A stretch of 64,000 nucleotides of DNA, from NCBI GenBank assembly GCA_037442205.1, contig JBBIQS010000043.1, positions 4,546 through 68,545 of the forward strand, written 5' to 3'. The position numbers and the translations under genes are program-made. The notes beneath the pieces were generated by a model, which saw nothing but the letters and a program-made list of their open reading frames with translations, did no database searches and was not told the origin of the DNA. Positions 46,956-55,536 of the stretch are shown piece after piece (within the stretch, counting starts at the first letter, position 1; each line of letters starts with the position of its first letter). Source of the DNA: JBBIQS01 sp037442205. Its GTDB lineage: Bacteria > Myxococcota > Myxococcia > Myxococcales > UBA5297.

Positions 46956-49427
46956 CTAGCGGCTCTTCGACAGCGACAGGGCGCCGTTCTCGACGCGAAT
47001 CTGCACCTTGTCGCCGGGCCTGAAACGCCCCTCGAGAATGGCCTCAGCCAGAGGCGCCTCGACCATCCGCTGCACCGCCTGCCGCATCGGGCGCGCGCCG
47101 AGCGCGGCGTCGAACCCGCCGTGGCCCAGCAGGTGGTCGATCACGTCCGGGCCGGCCTCGTACTGGATCCCCTTCTCGTTGGAGAGCCGCATGGCCGAAT
47201 CGCGCAGCAGCAGCTCGGCGATGCGCGAGACCTGCGCGCGCTCCAGCGGGCGGAAGACGAGCCGCTCGTCGAGGCGGTTCCAGAGCTCCGCCGGCACCTG
47301 GGAGCGCGCCGAGGCGAGGGCCCGGTCGTCGTCCTTCTTGGTGTCGGCGGCCGCGCCGAAGCCCAGTGGCGCGCCGCCCTTGGCGAAGGCGTCGGCGCCG
47401 AGGTTGGTGGTCAGGATCACCACCGCGTTGGAGAAGTCGATGTGCCGGCCTTTGCCGTCGGTGAGCCGCCCCTCCTCGAGGACCTGGAGGAGGAGCATCA
47501 GCACGTCGCGGTGGGCCTTCTCGATCTCGTCTAGCAGCACCACCGAGGAGGGGCGCTTGCGAACCGGCTCGGTGAGCTGGCCGGCCTCGCCGTAGCCGAC
47601 GTAGCCCGGGGGCGCGCCGACCAGCCGGGCGACGCCGTGCTGCTCGCTGGCCTCGCTCATGTCGATGCGGATCAGCGCCTCGCGCCCGCCGAAGAGCACG
47701 TCGGCCACCGCCCGCGCCAGCTCGGTCTTTCCGACGCCGGTGGGGCCAAGGAAGAGGAAGGAACCCATCGGGCGGCGGCTGGAGAATCCGGCGTAGTTGC
47801 GGCGGATGACCCGCGCCACCTTCTCGATGGCCTCCTCGTGGCCGATCACCTTGCCCGCCAGCTGCGACTCGAGCTTGAGCAGCCGGTCGGAGTCGGACAT
47901 CAGCAGCCGCTCCTCGGGAATGCCGGCCAGCTTGCTGACGATGCGGGCGATGTCCGCGGCCTCGACCACGCTCTTGCCCTCGCGTCGGGCGCGACTGCCG
48001 GCGAGGTCGACGATGGAGATGGCCTTGTCGGGCAGGAAGCGGTCGGAGACGTACTTGGCGGCCAGGGCGGCGGCGGCCTCGAGCGACTGGGGCTGGAAGC
48101 GCACGCCGTGGTGCTCCTGGTAGCGGCCGATGATCCCCTCGAGGATGATCCGGGTCTCGGCGACGGTCGGCTCCTTGACCACCACCGGAGTGAAGCGGCG
48201 CTCGAGGGCCGGGTCCTGCTGGATGAACTTGCGGAACTCGTCGTGGGTGGTGGCGCCGATCACCGGGAAGTCGCCGCGGGCCATGGCGCTCTTGAGCTCG
48301 TTGGCGGCGTCCTGGGGGCCCTCGCCGGTGGAGCCGGCGCCGATGATGGTGTGGATCTCGTCGATGAAGACCACCACTTTACCGCCGGCGCGCTTCACCT
48401 CGTCCTTGATGCCGTTGAGCTTCTCGCTGAATGAGCCGCGCAGCTGGGTGCCGGCGACGATGCTGGCCATGTCCAGCTCGACCACGATGCGCTCGGCCAG
48501 CCCGCGCTGCGACAGCTCCAGCAGCCGGCGGGCGACGCCCTCGACCACCGCGGTCTTGCCCACGCCCGGCTCGCCCAGCAGGCACGGGTTGTTGGTGCGC
48601 CGCTTGCCGAGGATGTCGATGACCTCCTCGATCTCGTGATCGCGGCCGATGACCGGATCGATCTTCTTCTGGTGGGCGGCCAGGGTCAGGTTGCGGCCCA
48701 GCGAGGAGAGCCAGGGGAAGGTCTTCTCGTCCAACTCGTACTTCGATGCCGATCCCGAGGACTGCGGCGAGGGCTTGGAGGCCGCCAGCGGCTCCGCCTT
48801 GGGAGCGGGGAGGTGCTCGATCTCGGTTTCGAACTTGGGGAGCGGCTCGGGATCGACCGCCGGCTCGGCGCGGGCGGAGGGGCGGGTTTCAGGCTGGGCC
48901 AGCTCCTCGCGCTCGGGAGCGATAGTCGGAGCGGGGGCGCTGACCGGGGCACGCGAGAAGCTGCGCAGCGCCGGGGTGGCCGGAGGAGGCGGGGGCGTGC
49001 GGTCCAGGTTGAGCAGCCGGCGCGGCATGTGGCCGCCCAGGTAGTAGGAGAGGGCGGTGTTGCGCAGCGCCGAGGTGTCGACGCCGATGCGGGTCAACAG
49101 CTGCAGCGCCAGGCAGTCGCGGCTGCGGGTGATGGCGATGAGCAGGTGGCCGCAGTCGGTCTCGGCGGAGGCGCAGCCCTTGGCGATTTCGCGAGCGCGC
49201 TCGATCAGCTCGCGGGTGACGGACTCCGGCTCCTTGGGGGCCTTGGTGAGCGACTCCAGCAGCCGGTCCTCGTCGATGCCGCGCTCGCGCAGCAGCACCT
49301 GGGCGCGGTTGGGGACGGTGAAGGAGGCCAGGAGCAGGTGGACGCTGGTCAGCTGGTGCCCGACGCTCTGGGAGATGTCCTCGGCTTCGGCGAGAACCCG
49401 GACCAGCTCGGTCGAATCGACGGCCAT
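46956..49427 (-). CDS. ClpA-like AAA+ unfoldase
   Basis: The 823-residue protein has two Clp N-terminal repeats (about residues 5-140), a Pro/Ala/Glu-rich linker of about 100 residues, then two AAA+ modules. D1 has Walker A GEPGVGKT and VVVFIDEIHTIIG; D2 has GPTGVGKTELARAV and SSVVLLDEIEKAH. D1 runs straight into EAADIARIVSKLAGIP without the coiled middle domain of ClpB or ClpC, which is ClpA-like. A LGF tripeptide (GGAPLGFGAA) sits where the ClpP-docking loop lies. It likely feeds ClpP; ClpP and ClpS are not in the window. ATG 49427 has a GGGAG site. Confidence 0.88.
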   Translation of the reverse strand: MAVDSTELVRVLAEAEDISQSVGHQLTSVHLLLASFTVPNRAQVLLRERGIDEDRLLESLTKAPKEPESVTRELIERAREIAKGCASAETDCGHLLIAITRSRDCLALQLLTRIGVDTSALRNTALSYYLGGHMPRRLLNLDRTPPPPPATPALRSFSRAPVSAPAPTIAPEREELAQPETRPSARAEPAVDPEPLPKFETEIEHLPAPKAEPLAASKPSPQSSGSASKYELDEKTFPWLSSLGRNLTLAAHQKKIDPVIGRDHEIEEVIDILGKRRTNNPCLLGEPGVGKTAVVEGVARRLLELSQRGLAERIVVELDMASIVAGTQLRGSFSEKLNGIKDEVKRAGGKVVVFIDEIHTIIGAGSTGEGPQDAANELKSAMARGDFPVIGATTHDEFRKFIQQDPALERRFTPVVVKEPTVAETRIILEGIIGRYQEHHGVRFQPQSLEAAAALAAKYVSDRFLPDKAISIVDLAGSRARREGKSVVEAADIARIVSKLAGIPEERLLMSDSDRLLKLESQLAGKVIGHEEAIEKVARVIRRNYAGFSSRRPMGSFLFLGPTGVGKTELARAVADVLFGGREALIRIDMSEASEQHGVARLVGAPPGYVGYGEAGQLTEPVRKRPSSVVLLDEIEKAHRDVLMLLLQVLEEGRLTDGKGRHIDFSNAVVILTTNLGADAFAKGGAPLGFGAAADTKKDDDRALASARSQVPAELWNRLDERLVFRPLERAQVSRIAELLLRDSAMRLSNEKGIQYEAGPDVIDHLLGHGGFDAALGARPMRQAVQRMVEAPLAEAILEGRFRPGDKVQIRVENGALSLSKSR

Positions 49428-49570
49428 TGTGCTCCCGGCTCCCATGGCAGCTCCGAACTCGGCGCAAGGGGAGTTGAGCGAGGTTTTACCCGAGCCGACG
49501 CATGGGCTTCAACGGGAAAGCCGGAAATGAGTCACTGCCAGGCAAAGTGCATTGGGTCAGAGCAGACGCC

Positions 49571-49755
49571 TACCACCCTCACCGCCCTGCCCCCCTCTCC
49601 GTTGCTCGCTTCGCTCGCTTCCGGAGTAGGGGGGAGGCGCGGAGGCAGTTCGGAGCGAGTGCGTGGATCAATCGGGCGAACGCGTCGCTGACAAGTCATC
49701 CCCCTACTCCTGAGGCCGAAGGCCGAAGGAGAGGGGGACCGAGGGGGTGAGGGTA
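49571..49755. repeat. Inverted pair of REP-like elements (BIME-like)
   Basis: A 185-base block in the 344-base gap between the ClpA-like gene and the PHP lipoprotein gene. Outer arms of about 29 bases, reading TACCACCCTCACCGCCCTGC onward at the left and its imperfect reverse complement at the right, flank two hairpins: CCCCCCTCTCCG with CCGGAGTAGGGGGG (49590-49634) and CCCCCTACTCC with GGAGAGGGGG (49700-49737). The hairpins are near mirror copies. This looks like a mobile palindromic repeat pair. The rest of the gap has no recognisable site. Confidence 0.7.
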
Positions 49756-49771
49756 GAAGGCACCTGCGGTC

Positions 49772-52700
49772 CTACAACTCGTCGCCGAGGATCAGGTCGA
49801 TGAACCTCTCGAAGGCGGAGCGATCCATCGGCCGAGGCTCGGGCCTGGGCTTGGGGGCCGGCGCCGCGCCGGCGTGGCGGCGAGTCATCTTGCCGCCGGG
49901 GAACCTGTCGTAGCCGTTGCCGTCGGCGTCGATGAAGATCGGGTTGGTGAACGCGCCCGGGCTGACGTCGACGGCCTTGTGGGTCTTGGGGTCCACCCCG
50001 GCGTAGACCAGCGGGAACATCGAGCCGGCGCCGTAGACCAGCGCCACGTACCAGGTGTCCTGCGGCGGCACCGGGATCCTGAACTTCTTGACCACGCGCG
50101 AGCGGGAGTAGGTCACGCCGTCCTTCTGGGCGGCGGTTTCGGTCACCACGTCCGCCGGCAGGATGGCCGCCGAAGCCGCGATGCCGTCGCTGGGCCAGTT
50201 GGTGTTGACCCCGCCGTTGCAGGCGATGCGGCTGCGAGGGTTGGCCTTCGGATCGCTCGACTGGCTGCACGGGACGTCGCCGTTGTGGATGTGAGTCAGG
50301 ATCTCCACCCCGGTCACCCGCAGCCAGCTGGCGATCTGGATGTCCACGGTCAGCTCGAGCTGATTTCCCTGAGCGGTGAGCGTCTCGCCGATCGAGGCCG
50401 GATTCCCCAGCGGGCCGCCGGCGCCGTCGAGCGCCTGGGCGGTGAACTTCACGAAGGGCGCGATGCTGGGCACGATCTTCATCTTGTTGACCGCCATCGA
50501 CAGTCCCGCCGGATCGAACTGGGCCGGGGAATCGGTGCCGGTCTGCACCCAGCTGCGCCAGTAGCCGCCGCCCATGGAGAAGCGGGTGTGGGTGTCAGAG
50601 ACACCGGTGGCGGCCGCCAGCACGCCGCGCGACAGGAAACTGAACCAGTCGTTGAACTTCGCCTTGCTTCCTTCGAGCTTGTCGCCGGCGCCGTTGAGCA
50701 GCTCGACCGCCTGGAAGTCGAAGCTCATCAGCTTGGAGTCGTCAGCGGTGGCCGCCGGTTGGGCCTCCATGCGGAAGCTCTTCGGGTCGGCATGGGTGGC
50801 GCCGGTATCGGTGTCCAGTCTCAAGGCGCTGAAGATCCCTTGTGAGCCACCGCGCGGATGGTTGACGTGGACGGTGGTGGCTCCGCGCGAACGGCCGGCG
50901 GCGAAGAGCTGCGCCGGGGTCAGGCTGGGGCCATCGCCGCCCGCCCAGTCCACCGCTCCTCCGCTGAGATCGTTGGGGTCGGCGGTCAGCGGGAAGATGT
51001 TGGTGTGGCCGTAGTCGAAGGTGGTGATCTCCTCGCCCACCACCGTGCTCAGGAAGGCGTCGCCGCCGAGCTGCTTGTTGAGCGGGGCGAAATCGGTGAC
51101 GAAATCGTGGTCGGTGGAGACCAGCACGTCGACGCCTTCGGCCATGAAGCTCAGCAGGCGGTCGGAGTTGGCCACGTACGAATCGGGGCTGTTGACCGCG
51201 TGGACGTGGAAGTCGGCGCCCAGCCAGCCGGCGTGGTCGAGGACCGGCGCCAGGGTGGCCTGGAGCGTGGCATCGGCAGCCGACAGGTCGATCAGCTCGC
51301 CGGTGGCGACGTCGGTGCTCTCGTACGGCTTCCAGCCGACCGGCCAGACTGACCACGCCGGTCCGCGAGTGACCACCGCCCGGTACTTGCCCGCCGGCAC
51401 CAGGACGCTGGCCTTCCCCGAGGGGCCGACGTGCTCGATCAGCGCCACGTTGTCCGGCCAGGCATCGCGGACCGCGTCGCGGTACTTCACCAGCGCCGAG
51501 GAGGCGATCGGGCAAGGGAAGTTCTGGCAGAGCAGGGTCAACTTGCCCGGGATAAAGTTGCCGTTCACGTCGCGGATCTCGACGCTCAGGGTCCGAGGCG
51601 CGGCGAAGGAGAAGTCGCGGGTGACCGAGCCGGCGCCGGGAATGGAGACCGCCGCCGAAGCGGTGGGAGCAGCGCCGGGCATCCAGGCGCTGATGGTGTA
51701 GTCGCTGGCTGGGAGGTGGCCGCGGTAGCTGCCCTGTTCGTCGGTGGAGAACACGGTCTCGACCACGTGTCGCGAGCCGCCATTGGCCAGAGGGAGATCG
51801 CGTTCCAGGGCGATCCGGGCGCCGGCGACCGGTTTGCCGTCCACGGTCACCGCTCCTTGGATGTCGCCCATCGGCAGCGCCAGGGCCTGGTTGCGGTAGG
51901 TGGCGATGAGCGAGGCCACCTCGCCCAGCTCGCGGCCCACCACCAGATCGCGCACCAGCACCGCGGAGCCGGCGGCGGGGATCTTGAGCTCGTTGTCGCG
52001 GCGCTGGACGGAGGGATCGGTGTAGGAGAGCAACGCGTCGATGCCGGCCTTGTCGCCGGTGGCGAGCAGCGTCCCGATGACGCCGGCCACCACCAGCGCG
52101 GCGTTGTTGGTCGAGGGGGTCGAGGGCGCTGAGGGGAGGTAGGGCGCGTAGCCGTAGGCGGTGTCCTTGCCCAGCAGGCCATACCAGGACATGTCGGAGA
52201 CGAGGCAGCTGGCGTCGGACCTGTAGCCGAAGCCGCCGGTGCAGGAGGTCGGCTGGAAGAACTCGAGCGTGCCGCCGGAGTCGATCAGGTCGCCCACCGG
52301 CAGCGACAACGACTTGCCGGTGTCGGTGTTGCAGAAGGCGGTGACCATCCGCACCCGGCTCTCGCCGGGGTTGAGGATGTAGTAGGTGCTCACCAGCAGC
52401 GGCAGCTCCTGGTCGGGATCGGCCGTCAACGGGGCGTTGGGGATGAAGTTCTGCAGCATGCTGCGGACGTTGAGGTAGTCGTTGACCGCGTCCGTGCCGT
52501 CGGCGACCACCACCGCCGCGCCGCCGCCCGAGCCGTCGTTCATCACCGAGACCTTGCTGGTCTCCAGGGTGCGGCCGAAGGAGTAGAGCGGGGCAATCTT
52601 GCCGAAGCTGTCGTGGCCGGAGCCGTCGGAGCGCACCAGGTCGGCGTCGACGAGCTGGCCGCCGTAGGGATTGGGGCCGATGTGGCGGCCGGGGGCCTGG

Positions 52701-52963
52701 ACCACCACGCGGATGCGGTCGTTGGCCAGCAGGTAGTCGCCGACGCGGCCGCTCGACGAGTCGCCGGCGATGAGATCGGAGGCGGAGTCGATCTGGCGGG
52801 CGTGGGCGGAGTTGCCGACTGACGAGAGGAAGGGCGCGAGATCGGCGGCGCAGCGGTCGGAAGGCGGCACCGGCGCGGGAACCGGAGGCTGCTTGGAGCA
52901 GCTCGAGAGCGTGGCGGCCGCGGCGGTGAGCAGCAGGGCACCGGCAGGAGCGAGGAGCTTCAT
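49772..52963 (-). CDS. 1063-residue lipoprotein with PHP (CehA/McbA-like) metallohydrolase domain
   Basis: A large lipoprotein (lipobox in LSSCSKQ, Cys about 22). The N-terminal half (about 40-560) contains beta-sandwich pieces resembling carboxypeptidase-regulatory or Ig-like modules (GDIQGAVTVDGKPVAGARIAL, RDFSFAAPRTLSVEI). The C-terminal half holds a PHP metallohydrolase: GADFHVHAVNSPDSY, GVDVLVSTDHDFVTDF, VVGEEITTFDYGHTNIF and later VHVNHPRGGSQ supply the metal-binding His and Asp. This matches the CehA/McbA type. It should face the outside or periplasm and hydrolyse a phosphoester or amide. The gene is divergent from the phosphatase gene. Confidence 0.83.
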   Translation of the reverse strand: MKLLAPAGALLLTAAAATLSSCSKQPPVPAPVPPSDRCAADLAPFLSSVGNSAHARQIDSASDLIAGDSSSGRVGDYLLANDRIRVVVQAPGRHIGPNPYGGQLVDADLVRSDGSGHDSFGKIAPLYSFGRTLETSKVSVMNDGSGGGAAVVVADGTDAVNDYLNVRSMLQNFIPNAPLTADPDQELPLLVSTYYILNPGESRVRMVTAFCNTDTGKSLSLPVGDLIDSGGTLEFFQPTSCTGGFGYRSDASCLVSDMSWYGLLGKDTAYGYAPYLPSAPSTPSTNNAALVVAGVIGTLLATGDKAGIDALLSYTDPSVQRRDNELKIPAAGSAVLVRDLVVGRELGEVASLIATYRNQALALPMGDIQGAVTVDGKPVAGARIALERDLPLANGGSRHVVETVFSTDEQGSYRGHLPASDYTISAWMPGAAPTASAAVSIPGAGSVTRDFSFAAPRTLSVEIRDVNGNFIPGKLTLLCQNFPCPIASSALVKYRDAVRDAWPDNVALIEHVGPSGKASVLVPAGKYRAVVTRGPAWSVWPVGWKPYESTDVATGELIDLSAADATLQATLAPVLDHAGWLGADFHVHAVNSPDSYVANSDRLLSFMAEGVDVLVSTDHDFVTDFAPLNKQLGGDAFLSTVVGEEITTFDYGHTNIFPLTADPNDLSGGAVDWAGGDGPSLTPAQLFAAGRSRGATTVHVNHPRGGSQGIFSALRLDTDTGATHADPKSFRMEAQPAATADDSKLMSFDFQAVELLNGAGDKLEGSKAKFNDWFSFLSRGVLAAATGVSDTHTRFSMGGGYWRSWVQTGTDSPAQFDPAGLSMAVNKMKIVPSIAPFVKFTAQALDGAGGPLGNPASIGETLTAQGNQLELTVDIQIASWLRVTGVEILTHIHNGDVPCSQSSDPKANPRSRIACNGGVNTNWPSDGIAASAAILPADVVTETAAQKDGVTYSRSRVVKKFRIPVPPQDTWYVALVYGAGSMFPLVYAGVDPKTHKAVDVSPGAFTNPIFIDADGNGYDRFPGGKMTRRHAGAAPAPKPRPEPRPMDRSAFERFIDLILGDEL

Positions 52964-53125
52964 GGGAGGTCCTTTCGCGCGAAATCGCGAAGCCGTCGCC
53001 GGGGCAATCAGCGGGCGGACTGGACCACGCTACGAGAGCGCAACGGCACCGGTCAAACAGCCGGAATTCTTGCCGCCTCGGCGGTCGGCGGATACGGATA
53101 GAGGTTCTCGAGGGAGCCTCCGCCA

Positions 53126-54733
53126 ATGACGCCGACGACCTGGGCCTTGATCGCGACCGCGCTGCTCACGGCGGCGCCCACGACGCCGCCGCCTCCGCCG
53201 GCGCTGACAGTGCTGGTGGTGGTGGACCAACTGGCGGCCGACGTCTTCGACCAGAAGGCGCCGAAGCTGACCGGAGGATTGGGGCGGTTGTGGCGCGAAG
53301 GCGTCTGGTACCGGGACGCGCGCTACACCGCCACGCCGACGGTCACCAGCTGCGGTCACGCGGCGCTGTCCACCGGGACCTACGGCTCGGTGCACGGCAT
53401 CGGCGGCAACACCTGGTTCGATCGAGAGCAGGGGACCACCGTCTACTGCGCCGAGGACGCCGCGCACCACGTGCTCGGGAGGCCGCAGGCGCCCCACGAC
53501 GGGACCTCGGCCAAGAATCTGTTGGCGCCGACGCTGGCCGACTCGTTCAAGGCGGCCTCGCCCAAGTCCAAAGTGGTGGCGATCGCGGTGAAGGATCGCT
53601 CGGCGATTCTGCTCGCGGGACATCGGGCGGACGCGGCGGTCTGGTTCGATCGCAGCCAAGGACGGTTCAGCACCAGCGACTACTACGGGGCGAAGGTGCC
53701 GGAGTGGGCGAGCGAGGAGAACCGGCGGCTGGCCGAGTACCAGAAGAGCGGGTACGCCTGGGTGCGGACGGCAGCGTCGGCGGGGATCGAGGATGACCAG
53801 CCGTTCGAAGGGACCACTCGCGGGACCAGCCGGGTCTTCCCGCACCTGGTGCCGGCGACACAGCAGAGCGGGCAGTTCTCGCACCACTTCGTGATCACGC
53901 CCGAGGCGGACCGCAGCGTGCTGCGGCTGGCCAAGGCGGCGGTGGAAGCGGAGGGGCTGGGGGCGGACGAGGTGCCGGACCTGCTGCTCGTGAGCCTGTC
54001 GGCGCACGACTTCGTGCTGCACAGCTACGGGCCGGACAGCGCCGAGGCGGCGGAGGCGCTGGATGAGGAGGACCGGGGGCTGGAGGAGCTGCTGCGCTAT
54101 CTGGAGGAGAAGGTCGGGCGGGAGCGGCTGGTGGTGGCGGTGACCGCGGATCACGGAGGCGATTCGGCGCCGGAGATTTTGCAGGCGCGCGGGCAGGCGG
54201 CGGGGCGGGTGTCGAACGAGGGAGTGAAGAAGGCGGTGGAGGCGGCGCTGGCGGCGAAGTTCGGGAAGAAGGAGTGGCTGCGGGCGAGCACCGAGTCGGG
54301 GCTGTACCTGCTGGATGACGGGAAGGCGGACTTCGAGCAGGTGAAGCTGGAGGCGGCGAAGGCGGTGGCGAAGGTGCCGGGAGTGGCGCAGGTGCTGCGG
54401 CGGGGGCATCCCGAGGAGTGGCTCGGGACGGCGGGGGGCAGGGCGGCGCTCAAGGGCTATCACGCGGCCGAGGGAGGCGATCTGCTGGTCCTGCTGCGGC
54501 CGGGATGGATCTGGGAGGGCGATGTGGCGGCGCACTGCACCGCGTACGCCTACGACGCGCGGGTGCCGGTGGTGATCCGGGCGCCGGGAGTGGAGCCCCG
54601 GCAGGTCGCGAGGCGGGTGGATCCGATCGATCTCACCTCCACGCTCGCCGCCCTGGCGCGCGTGCCGCCCCCGGGTGCCTCCGAGGGCGAGCTGCTGGGC
54701 GAGGTCCTCGGCGAGCGTCCCGGCGCTCGGTAG
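53126..54733 (+). CDS. Secreted alkaline-phosphatase-superfamily phosphomonoesterase/pyrophosphatase
   Basis: The 535-residue protein has a short signal-like N-terminus (MTPTTWALIATALLTAAP) and the superfamily core. VLVVVDQLAADVFD provides the first metal Asp; the nucleophile is the Thr or Ser in ATPTVTSCGHAALSTGTYG; SAHDFVLHSYGPDS and VVAVTADHGGDSAPEIL provide further Asp and His ligands. The closest pattern is the PafA/NPP-like group that cleaves phosphate monoesters or diesters. A weak TTGCCG-N17-TACGGA promoter is possible at 53070-53098. It is divergent from the PHP lipoprotein gene, sharing a 162-base control region. Confidence 0.87.
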   Translation: MTPTTWALIATALLTAAPTTPPPPPALTVLVVVDQLAADVFDQKAPKLTGGLGRLWREGVWYRDARYTATPTVTSCGHAALSTGTYGSVHGIGGNTWFDREQGTTVYCAEDAAHHVLGRPQAPHDGTSAKNLLAPTLADSFKAASPKSKVVAIAVKDRSAILLAGHRADAAVWFDRSQGRFSTSDYYGAKVPEWASEENRRLAEYQKSGYAWVRTAASAGIEDDQPFEGTTRGTSRVFPHLVPATQQSGQFSHHFVITPEADRSVLRLAKAAVEAEGLGADEVPDLLLVSLSAHDFVLHSYGPDSAEAAEALDEEDRGLEELLRYLEEKVGRERLVVAVTADHGGDSAPEILQARGQAAGRVSNEGVKKAVEAALAAKFGKKEWLRASTESGLYLLDDGKADFEQVKLEAAKAVAKVPGVAQVLRRGHPEEWLGTAGGRAALKGYHAAEGGDLLVLLRPGWIWEGDVAAHCTAYAYDARVPVVIRAPGVEPRQVARRVDPIDLTSTLAALARVPPPGASEGELLGEVLGERPGAR

Positions 54734-54776
54734 GCGGCCCTTCGAGAGACTTTTTGCCTCCGAAGAGCGAAATCCG

Positions 54777-54805
54777 TTGACACCCCGGATCGCATTGCCT
54801 ATAAC
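54777..54805 (+). promoter_or_regulatory. Sigma70-type promoter of the initiator tRNA
   Basis: TTGACA (54777-54782) and TATAAC (54800-54805) are separated by exactly 17 bases. The predicted start is near 54812, a few bases before the mature tRNA. This is the best sigma70 promoter in the window. Confidence 0.9.
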
Positions 54806-54818
54806 GCCGCCACCTTGT

Positions 54819-54892
<74 letters not shown>

Positions 54893-54900
54893 TGTAAGGA

Positions 54901-54946
54901 AAGACGCGGACTTGGCTTACTGCCGAGTCCGCGTCTTTGTTTTTGC
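54901..54946 (+). terminator. Intrinsic terminator of the initiator tRNA
   Basis: AAAGACGCGGACT pairs perfectly with AGTCCGCGTCTTT; an inner GGC/GCC adds to the stem around a TTACT loop. GTTTTTG follows. It begins 9 bases after the tRNA and is a textbook rho-independent terminator. Confidence 0.95.
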
Positions 54947-55003
54947 GCCAGCGGGTGCCGTCTACCGAAATCGCGTTGGCGAGCTGACTGGCCGAGACCG
55001 ACG

Positions 55004-55390
55004 ATGGCTGCGATCAACGAACGAAAGCGGCCGGCCCACCGGAAGCGCGTCCGGGCGGAGCTTCAAGACATCTTCAATGACCCCACGGTGATGCCGAACG
55101 AGGACTGCAGCGACCTTGTCGTCTCAGTCGAGGAGGTGGAGTTCGGAAAGACCGTGAGGGACATCTTCGTAAACTTCTCAGGGAGCTGGAGGAACCCAGA
55201 AGCAGCCCGGACATTTCGGGAACGCACCTTGCCGGTGCTGGCCCGCGGCGAGACGTACGTCGATCTGACCGACGTAGCGGTGTTCCCCTCGCTCATGGAG
55301 TGCGTCGAGGTGGAGCTGCAGCGGAGGCTCGGCCTGAGCTACCGACCGCGAATCCGCGTGCTCAGCGACCGTCTGCAGGACGGCCCCTAG
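55004..55390 (+). CDS. RbfA-like protein (30S assembly factor-like KH fold)
   Basis: The 128-residue protein resembles ribosome-binding factor A in order: a basic N-terminal helix (HRKRVRAELQDIF), LVVSVEEVEFGKTVRDIFVNFSG in place of the VTVTDVEVSPDLxxAxVYVS strands, and the final LQRRLGLSYRPRIRVLSD that matches the RLRYVPELRF end of RbfA. The central region is divergent. Canonical rbfA usually lies near infB/truB; here it follows the initiator tRNA and lacks that context, so it may be a paralogue. Confidence is moderate because the match is by eye. Confidence 0.5.
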   Translation: MAAINERKRPAHRKRVRAELQDIFNDPTVMPNEDCSDLVVSVEEVEFGKTVRDIFVNFSGSWRNPEAARTFRERTLPVLARGETYVDLTDVAVFPSLMECVEVELQRRLGLSYRPRIRVLSDRLQDGP

Positions 55391-55536
55391 CTCTTCCGCA
55401 CGACTCGAACTGCCCCCACAAGCGCCCCCCTGCTCGACCAGCGGCCACACGTCACCAAAGCCGCAATGCGCTATAACCCGCACGTCCGAAAGGCCGGCGA
55501 GGGTCCGGTCGTCGCTCCCAAGTTCAGCGAACGCGC

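Noticed and set aside
53070..53098. TTGCCG-N17-TACGGA as a firm promoter of the phosphatase gene
   Set aside because: Spacing is right but both boxes are weak matches; left as a possibility in the gene entry.
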